Below, one piece after another: positions 55,799 through 63,274 of a stretch of 64,000 bases of DNA (position 1 is its first letter; each line of letters starts with the position of its first letter). This DNA is from Streptomyces albidoflavus (lineage in GTDB: Bacteria; Actinomycetota; Actinomycetes; Streptomycetales; Streptomycetaceae): the NCBI RefSeq assembly GCF_000719955.1, contig NZ_JOII01000030.1:1-64000 (forward strand). The letters are read 5' to 3'. The position numbers and the translations under genes were made by a program. The notes below the pieces were generated by a model. It searched no databases. It was not told where the DNA came from and worked only from the letters and a program-made list of their open reading frames with translations.

Positions 55799-56693
55799 AG
55801 CTCTCCCCCAAGGGCGCTCGCTGGGAAGCGGTCTCCTGAAGCGCACAGGGACCCGCCTTCATCTCGGGGCGCCGGGCGCTCCCGGGCCTCCCGCAGAGAA
55901 CTCCACGTTCCCGCCGGCGCAGCGTAGGTCTCCCGCTCGTTCCCGGGCCACAGTTTCGGTCCTCGGTAAACCCTCCCGGCACCGGGGGAGTCGGCCGCCT
56001 GCCCCGTCGCGGACGGGCCGGCGGGCGGTCGGGGCCACCGCCACCGCACCGGAGACCGGAACGGCGAGAATCAGCCAGGTGCGCCCTTGATGGCCGAAGG
56101 ACATGCCTCGGCCGCGCGCCGGGACGCGGCCGCCCCGCCCGCATCCCGATGGCCGGGACACGCCCCCTCAAGGCCGCCCTCCGGCGTCCCCCGCCTCCGG
56201 GCCGACCCTGCCTCGGGGGCGGCGGGGACGGACCCCTGGGAAGCGCTGCCCGGCCCTGTGGCCTCGTAACTCGTAGTGAGAGGAGTGCCACGTTCCCGTG
56301 CCCCGGGGCGGCCGGGCGGTCCCGGGGGACGCCGCGCGGCGCCGAAACCCGAGACCCGGAAGGGGGCCGGGATCTTTCCCCGGACGCCGTCCGGAGCCGC
56401 ACCTGAAGAATTCATGATCGAGGTGGTGAATCGGCCATGGCGGCTCAAGGAACGCGGCACTGTGCGCGCGCCACCCGCCGTGGCACCGTCTGGAAGGTCT
56501 GGACAGGAGCGGCCGCACGCCGGCGCCCCTGCACCAGCACCACGAGGTATTCGTGCGTATCCGTGCGTACGGCACCCGCCCCCGGACACCGTCCGGCCGG
56601 GCGGGCAGCGGAACAGCGTCTCCACCGCGATCCGGTGGCGGCGGTCCGGCCGCGTGCCTGCCGCGGGTGCACCACTCATCAACGGGGGAAAAC
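55799..56693. other. Long divergent intergenic region
   Basis: 895 bases between the divergent aldehyde dehydrogenase and winged-helix regulator genes. All frames here give low-complexity, Arg/Pro/Gly-rich translations without ribosome sites. A short ATG frame at 56414 has no ribosome site. The length is unusual for this genome and leaves room for complex regulation or a lost gene. I see no RNA gene. Confidence 0.6.
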
Positions 56694-57641
56694 ATGCAGA
56701 GGATTCACTTCTCCGCCGCGGACCTGGCCCGCACACGCCTGCAGAGCACACTCGGACCGGTCGCGGAAGGGATCTTCGCGCTCGGCGCGCTGGCCCACTC
56801 CCGCAACGCCGAGTACGCCCGATGGCGCGGCGAGACCCTGGCCAGACTCCGCGACACCTACTCCCTCAACCGGCCTCTGCTGCCCCTGCTCCGCTCCCTG
56901 CGCGCCCCCGACGACCTGCTCTTCCTCCTCGACTCCTCCCCGAAGGCCGACACCTCGGCGCTCTCCGCCCTCCACCTGACCCGTACCGAGGTGACCCGGC
57001 TCGCCGTGGACATGTGGCGCGCGGGCGGGGCGCCCTACTGGGACCGCGTCCTCGAACACCTCGACCACGAGTGCGCCGAGCACGGCCGGATCGTGATGAC
57101 CGGCGGCGTCGAGCGCCTCCTCGCCACGCTCCACCCGAGGATCGTGTGGAACCCGCCGGTGCTGGAGATCCACGACGGCCCGGAGCTGGACCTCCACCTC
57201 AAGGGCCGCGGCCTGCTGCTGAGTCCGTCCGCCTTCCTCCCGGGCCTGGTGGGCCGCGCGCTGCACGCCGAACGCGACAGCGGCCAGCCCGCGCTGGTCT
57301 TCGCCGTCCCCTCCGAGGTCTCCGAGCTGTTCGCCCCGACCGACGAGGCCGACGCGATCGGCGGGGAGGCCCTGCGGGCGCTGGTCGGCCAGACCCGGGC
57401 GGCCGCCCTGCGCGCGCTGACCAGCACCTGCACCACCAGCCAGCTCGCCGCGCGGCTCGGCGTCTCGCCGGGCAGCGCCAGTCAGCACGCCTCGATCCTG
57501 CGCGAGTCGGGCCTCATCACCACCCGCCGGGTCCGCAACTGCGCGCTGCACTCGGTGACGCCGCTGGGCATGGCCCTGCTCGGCGGCCGGCTGCGCACAC
57601 CCGCCCCCGCCCCGCTGCTCGCTCCGAGCCCGGCGGCCTGA
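56694..57641 (+). CDS. Winged-helix (ArsR-like) transcriptional regulator
   Basis: 315 residues. The ATG at 56694 follows GGGGGAAAAC. The C-terminal part carries an ArsR-type winged helix (about 228-300): TRAAALRALTSTCTTSQLAARL, then VSPGSASQHASILRESGLI. The N-terminal 220 residues, with WNPPVLEIHD and LLLSPSAFLPG, are conserved in a group of large actinobacterial ArsR-like regulators, but their ligand is unknown to me. It is the first gene of the candidate RiPP locus, 234 bases upstream of the precursor peptide. It probably regulates that locus or the divergent dehydrogenase operon. Confidence 0.82.
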   Translation: MQRIHFSAADLARTRLQSTLGPVAEGIFALGALAHSRNAEYARWRGETLARLRDTYSLNRPLLPLLRSLRAPDDLLFLLDSSPKADTSALSALHLTRTEVTRLAVDMWRAGGAPYWDRVLEHLDHECAEHGRIVMTGGVERLLATLHPRIVWNPPVLEIHDGPELDLHLKGRGLLLSPSAFLPGLVGRALHAERDSGQPALVFAVPSEVSELFAPTDEADAIGGEALRALVGQTRAAALRALTSTCTTSQLAARLGVSPGSASQHASILRESGLITTRRVRNCALHSVTPLGMALLGGRLRTPAPAPLLAPSPAA

Positions 57642-57875
57642 CCCGCACCGGTAATCTCCAGGACGCTCCGCCGTACGGCCCCCTGTTTCGGGCCAGGCCG
57701 AACGGAGCCGCAGGTGCCGTGAGAATTTCATGGCCGCTTGGTGACGTGCAGGCCTGTCCGGCGTTCACCGAGTTCGCCCAGAATCGCAGCAACGGACCCC
57801 GACCGGGGGGCCTCGGGGGAGGCGCCGGGCACGACCAGGCGTGCGCACCCCACGGACGAAAGGGAAGCCACCACC

Positions 57876-58052
57876 ATGAGCTCTGCCACGATCTCCGCCA
57901 CCCGCGCCGACGGTGCGGCGTCCTCGGCCCGCACGCTGGTCATCGAGGACCTGGAGACCCTGCCCGAGCACGGCACCGCGCTCTTCACCATCTGCATCGC
58001 CGCCTCCCCGGTCGACCCGGCCCCGTCCGGCCGCGAGCAGCGCCAGGCATGA
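57876..58052 (+). CDS. Candidate RiPP precursor peptide
   Basis: 58 residues. The ATG at 57876 follows AAGGGAAG. The N-terminal Ser/Ala/Thr-rich part leads into TLVIEDLETLPEHG, a hydrophobic-acidic block that looks like a recognition sequence for a leader-binding domain. The C-terminal part ALFTICIAASPVDPAPSG contains Thr, Cys and Ser that a cyclodehydratase could act on. The stop overlaps the YcaO start (ATGA), so the two are translationally coupled. I do not recognise the family; it is not a Cys/Ser-rich thiopeptide or streptolysin-type core. The assignment rests on size, position and coupling. Confidence 0.7.
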   Translation: MSSATISATRADGAASSARTLVIEDLETLPEHGTALFTICIAASPVDPAPSGREQRQA

Positions 58053-60340
58053 CCGGCCCAGGGGGAGACGGCCGAAGGCCCGCCGGTGACCGCGGTGGGC
58101 CGATCGGCTTCAAGAGTCATCTGCGGGCGACCGTGGTGCCCGGCGAGGCGGCCTACCTCGTCTCCCAGCGCGGGGTGACCGCCCTGCGCGGCACCCCGGC
58201 GGAGGTGCTGGTGCCGCTGCTGGACGGAACCCGCGACCACGCCGAGGTGATCAGCGCGGCCACACCGCTGCTGACCACCGAGGAGGCGGCCGGCTCGCTG
58301 CGCGCACTCGACGCGGCCGGCCTGCTCCGCCTCGGTACGCCCGGCACGGCCGACCCGGCCGCCGAGGCGTACTGGGACCTCGCGGGTCCCGGTGCCCCCG
58401 CCGCCCTGGCCGCGCTGGCCGGGGCGGCGGTGGCGCTCGTCCCGCTGGCCGGCACCGACGCGGCCGAGGCCGCCGAGGCGTGCCGCGCCTCCGGGCTGAC
58501 GGTGACCGACGCACCGGAGCGGGCCGACCTCACGCTCGTCCTGTGCGACGACTACCTCGACCCGGAACTCGCCGAGGTCGACGCCCGGCAGCGCACGGCC
58601 GGCACCCCCTGGCTGCCCGTACGGACCGGCGCGGCCGCGCTCTGGCTCGGGCCCGTCCTGCGCCCGCACGACGGCCCGTGCTGGCACTGCCTCGCCACCC
58701 GGCTGCGCGGCCACCGGTACGCGGAACGGCCGCTCCAGCGGGCGCTGGGCGAGGAGGGCCCCGTACGGCGCCCGCACGCCACCCTGGCCGCCGGCCGGGC
58801 CGTCGCCGTGCACCTGGCCGTCCTGGAGGCGGCCAAGTGGCTGGCCGGGGCGCGCGGCGCGAGCCACGACGGGGTGACCACCCTGGACACGCTGACGCTG
58901 GACACCGCGACCCACCCCGCCGCCCGGCTGCCGCAGTGCGCGGTCTGCGGCGACCCGGGGCTGACGGCCCGCCGGATCGAGGCCCCGTTCGTCCCCGCCT
59001 CCCGCCCCAAGGCCGCGGGCGAGCTGAACGGCCACCGGGCCCTGACCCCCGCCCAGATGCTGGAGCGGTACGGACACCTGGTCGGCCCCGTCACCGGCAT
59101 CGTCAAGGAGATCCGCCGGGCGCCGGGCAGCCCCGGCTTCGTCAGCACCTACCTCTCCGGGCAGAACCTCGCCATGCGCAGCGGCACCCTCGCCGGACTG
59201 CGGGCGGGGCTGCGTTCGCTCAGCGGCGGCAAGGGGCTCACCGACACCGAGGCGCGCACCAGCGCGCTCTGCGAGGCGGTCGAGCGGTACAGCGGGACCC
59301 GGCAGGGCGACGAGCCGGTGGTGCGCGACACCTACCGCGCGCTCGGCGAGGACGCCGTGCACCCCAACGCCGTCCAGCTCTTCCACGACCGGCAGTTCGC
59401 CGACCGCGACCGCTGGAACGGCGGCGGCTCCCACCTGCACCACGTACCGCGCCGCTTCGACGAGGAGCGCCCCACCGAGTGGACCCCGGTCTGGTCGCTG
59501 ACCCACGAGAGGCAGCGGCTGCTGCCGACCTCGCTGCTCTTCTTCGGCGAACACGAGGCGCCCGACGGGGTGTGGGCCGACTCCAACGGCAACGCCGCGG
59601 GCAGCAGCCCCGAGGACGCCCTGGTCCAGGGGTTCCTGGAGCTGGTCGAGCGGGACGCCGTGGCGATCTGGTGGTACAACCGCACCCGCCATCCGGCCGT
59701 CGACCTCGACGCGTTCGGCGAGCCGTACATCGAGCGGCTGCGCGCCGGGTACCGGTCGGTGGGCCGCGAGGTGTGGGCGCTGGACCTCACCGGCGACCTC
59801 GGCATCCCGGTGGTCGCCGCGCTCTCCCGGCGCACCGACCGGCAGGCCGAGGACATCGTCTTCGGCTTCGGCGCCCACTTCGACCCGCGGGTGGCGCTGC
59901 GCCGGGCCCTGACCGAGATGGGCCAACTCCTGCCCCTGGTCGGCGACGTGACCCCGGACGGCCGCGGCTACCGCTGCGCCGACCCCGACCCGCTGAACTG
60001 GTGGCGGCACGCCACCGCAGCCAACCGCCCCTACCTGCGCCCCGATCCGGCCACCCCGGCACGCACCCCCGGCCACTGGGCGTACACCCCCGCGGGTGAT
60101 CTCCTGGACGACGTCCGCTCCATCACGGAACTGTTGCGATCACGTGGCCTTGAGCTGCTCGTTCTGGACCAGACCAGGCCGGATCTGGATCTTCCGGTTG
60201 TCAAGGTTCTGGTGCCGGGCCTGCGCCACTTCTGGCCCCGGTTCGCCCCCGGGCGCCTCTACGACACGCCTGTGGAGCTGGGATTGCGTACGGAACGCTG
60301 CCGACTGGAGGAGTTGAACCCGACCCCGCTCTTCGTCTGA
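58049..60340 (+). CDS. Fused leader-binding / E1-like / YcaO cyclodehydratase
   Basis: 763 residues. Domains in order: a PqqD-like RiPP recognition element (about 20-100, SHLRATVVPGEAAYLVSQRG onward); an E1/ThiF-like scaffold (about 105-330) with zinc-ligand pairs CWHC near 211 and CAVC near 297; and a YcaO catalytic domain (about 370-763) with ATP-site signatures ALCEAVERYSG and FLELVERDA. The C terminus is NPTPLFV, reminiscent of the proline-rich C termini of azoline-forming YcaOs. The predicted reaction is ATP-dependent backbone activation of Cys/Ser/Thr to give thiazoline or oxazoline; thioamide or amidine formation is possible. ATG 58049 overlaps the precursor stop. No complete azoline oxidase is encoded nearby. 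Confidence 0.9.
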   Translation: MTGPGGDGRRPAGDRGGPIGFKSHLRATVVPGEAAYLVSQRGVTALRGTPAEVLVPLLDGTRDHAEVISAATPLLTTEEAAGSLRALDAAGLLRLGTPGTADPAAEAYWDLAGPGAPAALAALAGAAVALVPLAGTDAAEAAEACRASGLTVTDAPERADLTLVLCDDYLDPELAEVDARQRTAGTPWLPVRTGAAALWLGPVLRPHDGPCWHCLATRLRGHRYAERPLQRALGEEGPVRRPHATLAAGRAVAVHLAVLEAAKWLAGARGASHDGVTTLDTLTLDTATHPAARLPQCAVCGDPGLTARRIEAPFVPASRPKAAGELNGHRALTPAQMLERYGHLVGPVTGIVKEIRRAPGSPGFVSTYLSGQNLAMRSGTLAGLRAGLRSLSGGKGLTDTEARTSALCEAVERYSGTRQGDEPVVRDTYRALGEDAVHPNAVQLFHDRQFADRDRWNGGGSHLHHVPRRFDEERPTEWTPVWSLTHERQRLLPTSLLFFGEHEAPDGVWADSNGNAAGSSPEDALVQGFLELVERDAVAIWWYNRTRHPAVDLDAFGEPYIERLRAGYRSVGREVWALDLTGDLGIPVVAALSRRTDRQAEDIVFGFGAHFDPRVALRRALTEMGQLLPLVGDVTPDGRGYRCADPDPLNWWRHATAANRPYLRPDPATPARTPGHWAYTPAGDLLDDVRSITELLRSRGLELLVLDQTRPDLDLPVVKVLVPGLRHFWPRFAPGRLYDTPVELGLRTERCRLEELNPTPLFV

Positions 60341-60436
60341 TTCCGGTTACGGTTCCCACGTGTCGCCTTCCGGCGGTGCGTGGATTCGGCGCGCGCTCCC
60401 CGCCACGATTCCGGCACAGCGTCCTCGCAGATCACT

Positions 60437-60451
60437 TACGCTCCTTGCGTA
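60437..60451. promoter_or_regulatory. Small palindrome upstream of histidine kinase gene
   Basis: Arms TACGC (60437-60441) and GCGTA (60447-60451) flank TCCTT, 35 bases before the kinase start. It may be an operator for the response regulator. Short arms make this tentative. Confidence 0.3.
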
Positions 60452-60486
60452 GCACGGAGGTTCGACGGGGGAAAGGCTGTGCGCGG

Positions 60487-61749
60487 ATGCGACGGGGAGA
60501 CGGCAGGCCGCTGGAGGATTCCGGGGCGAGCGGGGAGGCGGGGCCGGAGACCGGCGGTGCCGCCGTCCCGCGCGTCCCGGCCGACCCGCTCTATCTGCCG
60601 GCGCCGAGAATGGCCCGGGTCATCCTGGTCGTCGTCCTGCTCGGCTATCTCAGCGTCACCTCCATCAACCTGGCGGCGGCGCCGCACACCCGGACGTCGC
60701 TGGCCCTGTCGTTCGTCTGCCAGGCCGGGGTCTTCCTGCTCCAGATCGGCCACTCGCGGGCACGGGCACGGCACTTCCCGCTGCTCCGGCGGTGCGCCAC
60801 CCTCGGCTGCCAGGCGGTGCTGACCTTCGCCCCGCTGGTCTTCTTCCAGTCCCAGTGGGGCTCGATGGCCGGCTTCCTCGCCGGGTCGCTGCTGCTCCTG
60901 CTGCCGCCCCGCTGGGCCTGGCCCGCCTACGGCGTGGTCGGCCTCACCATGGCGCTCCCGCCACTGCTGGAGGGCCTGCCGCTGCGCGACGCCTTCTACC
61001 TGGCGCAGTCCACGCTCCTGACCGGCCTGGTGGTCTACGGCCTCTCCCGTCTGGCGGAGCTGGTCCAGGTGCTGCACCACACCCGCGTCGAGCTGACCCG
61101 GATGGCGGTCACGCAGGAACGGCTGCGCTTCGCCCGCGACCTGCACGACCTGCTCGGCTACAGCCTCTCCGTGATCACGCTGAAGAGCGAGCTGATCCAC
61201 CGCCTGGTGCCCAGCCACCCCGAGCGGGCGATGGAGGAGGTCGGCGAAGTCCTGGCCGTGTCACGGAAATCCCTCGCCGACGTCCGCTCGGTCGCCGCCG
61301 GGCTGCGCGGGATGTCCCTGGAGCAGGAGCTGTCCTCGGCCGAGTCGCTGCTGCGGTCGGCGGACGTCACCGTCCACGCCGACATCCGGCTCGGCGCCAT
61401 CGACCCGGAGGTCGACACGGTGCTGGCGGCGGTGGCCCGCGAGGCCATCACCAACCTGCTGCGCCACTCGCGCGCCGGCGTCTGCGCCATCACGGCGGTC
61501 CGGGAGGGCGGCAACGTGCGGCTGCGCATCTCCAACGACGGTGTCGACCCCGGCTACCGCGACATGTCGCCGCACAGCGGCAGCGGCCTCGGCAACCTGG
61601 AGACGCGGTTGCGAGCGGTCCAGGGCCGGCTCACCGTCTCCCGCGCGGAGGCGGAGACCTTCGCCCTCACCGCCGAGGCCCCCGCGCGGCCGGACCGCGC
61701 CGCGCCCCGCGGCCGGGCCGAGGCGTACGCCCAGGGCCCCGTCGCGTAA
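60487..61749 (+). CDS. Sensor histidine kinase (NarL-system, HisKA_3 type)
   Basis: 420 residues. After a soluble N terminus of about 38 residues come about six membrane spans (from MARVILVVVLLGYLSVTSIN to TLLTGLVVYGLSRLAEL). The dimerisation domain carries the phosphoacceptor His220 in FARDLHDLLGYSLS. The ATPase domain shows REAITNLLRHS, SNDGVDP and GSGLGNLETRL. No extracellular sensor domain of any size is present, so the signal is probably sensed in or at the membrane. ATG 60487 is used; GAAAGG lies ten bases upstream. It is followed after 42 bases by its response regulator. Confidence 0.92.
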   Translation: MRRGDGRPLEDSGASGEAGPETGGAAVPRVPADPLYLPAPRMARVILVVVLLGYLSVTSINLAAAPHTRTSLALSFVCQAGVFLLQIGHSRARARHFPLLRRCATLGCQAVLTFAPLVFFQSQWGSMAGFLAGSLLLLLPPRWAWPAYGVVGLTMALPPLLEGLPLRDAFYLAQSTLLTGLVVYGLSRLAELVQVLHHTRVELTRMAVTQERLRFARDLHDLLGYSLSVITLKSELIHRLVPSHPERAMEEVGEVLAVSRKSLADVRSVAAGLRGMSLEQELSSAESLLRSADVTVHADIRLGAIDPEVDTVLAAVAREAITNLLRHSRAGVCAITAVREGGNVRLRISNDGVDPGYRDMSPHSGSGLGNLETRLRAVQGRLTVSRAEAETFALTAEAPARPDRAAPRGRAEAYAQGPVA

Positions 61750-61791
61750 CCGCACCCGAACCTCCCCCACGAACACTGAGGAGCGGCCTCC

Positions 61792-62403
61792 ATGGCGATA
61801 CGCATCCTGCTGGCCGAGGACATGCACATGGTCCGGGGCGCGCTGGTCGCCCTGCTGAACCTGGAGAACGACCTGGAGGTCGTCTGCGAGGTCGGCCGTG
61901 GCGACGAGATCCTGCCGCGCGCACTGGAATTCCGGCCGGACATCGCGATCATCGACATCGACCTGCCCGGCATCGACGGACTGACCGCCGCCGCCCGGCT
62001 GCGCGAGTCGCTCCCGGAGTGCCGGACGCTGATCCTGACCAACCTCGGCCGCCCCGGCACCCTGCGCCGCGCCCTGTCGGCACACGTCTCCGGCTACCTG
62101 CTCAAGGACGCCCCGCCGCAGGAATTGGCCGCCGCCGTACGCCGGGTGGTCGCCGGGCACCGGGTGATCGACCCGCAGCTCGCCCTCTCCGCGTGGGACG
62201 GCGCGGACAGCCCGCTCACCGAGCGGGAGACCGAGGTGCTGCGGCTGGTCGCGCAGGGCTGGGAGCCGAGCGAGATCGCCAAGGAACTCCACCTGTCCGC
62301 CGGAACCGTCCGCAACTACCTGACCACGGTGGTCTCCAAGCTCAACGCCCGCAACCGGGTGGACGCGATCAGGATCGCCCAGGCCTCCGACTGGCTGCTG
62401 TGA
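61792..62403 (+). CDS. NarL/FixJ-family response regulator
   Basis: 203 residues. The receiver domain has acidic residues in LLAEDMHM, phosphoacceptor Asp55 in AIIDIDLPG and Lys in YLLKDAPP. The LuxR-type helix-turn-helix (about 140-195) shows LTERETEVLRLVAQGWEP and SAGTVRNYLTT. ATG 61792 follows GAGGAGCGG. It pairs with the kinase just upstream. Its position behind the YcaO gene suggests it controls the RiPP locus or responds to its product. Confidence 0.93.
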   Translation: MAIRILLAEDMHMVRGALVALLNLENDLEVVCEVGRGDEILPRALEFRPDIAIIDIDLPGIDGLTAAARLRESLPECRTLILTNLGRPGTLRRALSAHVSGYLLKDAPPQELAAAVRRVVAGHRVIDPQLALSAWDGADSPLTERETEVLRLVAQGWEPSEIAKELHLSAGTVRNYLTTVVSKLNARNRVDAIRIAQASDWLL

Positions 62404-62412
62404 GCCCCCGGC

Positions 62413-63093
62413 TCACCCGGTGATCCGCGGGGGCGGCGCCTTACGGCGCGGGGCCGGACCGTGGACCGGCCGCGCCATCCCGGCGGCCGTCAGGTAGCCG
62501 ATGACCCCCGGGGGCACCGCCCCCGGCACCGGCAGGGCGTCGGCCGCGTCCTCCGGCGTCACCGGCCACCCCAGCAGCGAGACGACCAGCGCCGCCTCCG
62601 GCCGGTGCAGCAGGACCCGGTGGGAGGCGGTCGCCGACCACATCGCGATGCCGTCGCTCTCCTGGGCCAGCGAGACCCCGCTCGCCATCCGCACCGCCCG
62701 CCGCGGCGGCGGCCGCACCGGGGAGAAGGGGGCGGGGCGGGAGAGGGGGAAGGCGGAGAGCAGCGGCCCGCCGAGGTCGTCGATGGCCAGGGTGCGCACC
62801 ACGAGGTGGGTGATGCTCGCCAGGACCCGGGACAGCCCGGGATCGCCGCCGGCCGGAAGCGGCTCGTCCGGAGCGCACCCCCGGGCGCGCTCCGGGGCGA
62901 GGTTGGTGAGCAGGACGGGTCCCAACTGCATCCGCCGCAGCGCCTCCCGCACCAGCGGCGACACCTCGGGCACCCGGTCGATCCCGTCGGGCCCGGTCAG
63001 TACGAGCCCGTCGCCGGAGGCGTCGTCCTCGATGCCGATCTCCTCGCCGAGGGACCAGAGATGGACCGCGCTGTGCCCGTCCGCCGTTCTCAC
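62413..63093 (-). CDS. SagB-N-terminal-like protein without nitroreductase domain
   Basis: 226 residues from GTG 63093 (GAGGGG upstream); an ATG at 63198 would give 261. It seems to contain two tandem winged-helix-like segments: GDGLVLTGPDGIDRV with REALRRMQLGPVLL, and SHRVLLHRPEAALVVSLL with VIGYLTAAGMARP. These resemble the N-terminal half of SagB/ThcOx-type azoline oxidases, which in full length continue into an FMN-binding nitroreductase domain. That half is absent here: the gene stops ten bases from the converging response regulator. It may be a truncated oxidase, or a stand-alone adaptor for the YcaO enzyme. The resemblance is judged by eye and needs profile confirmation. Confidence 0.6.
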   Translation of the reverse strand: MRTADGHSAVHLWSLGEEIGIEDDASGDGLVLTGPDGIDRVPEVSPLVREALRRMQLGPVLLTNLAPERARGCAPDEPLPAGGDPGLSRVLASITHLVVRTLAIDDLGGPLLSAFPLSRPAPFSPVRPPPRRAVRMASGVSLAQESDGIAMWSATASHRVLLHRPEAALVVSLLGWPVTPEDAADALPVPGAVPPGVIGYLTAAGMARPVHGPAPRRKAPPPRITG

Positions 63094-63274
63094 GCTGCCC
63101 CTCGGTCCGTTGCGTGCCAGCTCCTTACTCGCCAGTATCCCGGGTGCCGGGTGTCGGCGGGCAGCGAGGGAATCACCAATCAGACATGCGGATTTCATGG
63201 CCGGGTCACCGCGCGCCTGGTTGCGATGACCACGCGCACGGCATATGCCGTGCGCGGGCGCCGAGGCTCGCGCG

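Noticed and set aside
56414..56693. Small frame starting with ATG at 56414 ahead of the winged-helix regulator
   Set aside because: No ribosome site and Arg/Pro-rich translation; it reads on through the regulator in the wrong frame.
57728..60076. Minus-strand frame of about 780 codons opposite the YcaO gene
   Set aside because: Antisense shadow; YcaO motifs are clear on the plus strand.
60792..62423. Second plus frame overlapping kinase and regulator
   Set aside because: Arg/Pro-rich shadow. The kinase and regulator frames carry all catalytic motifs.
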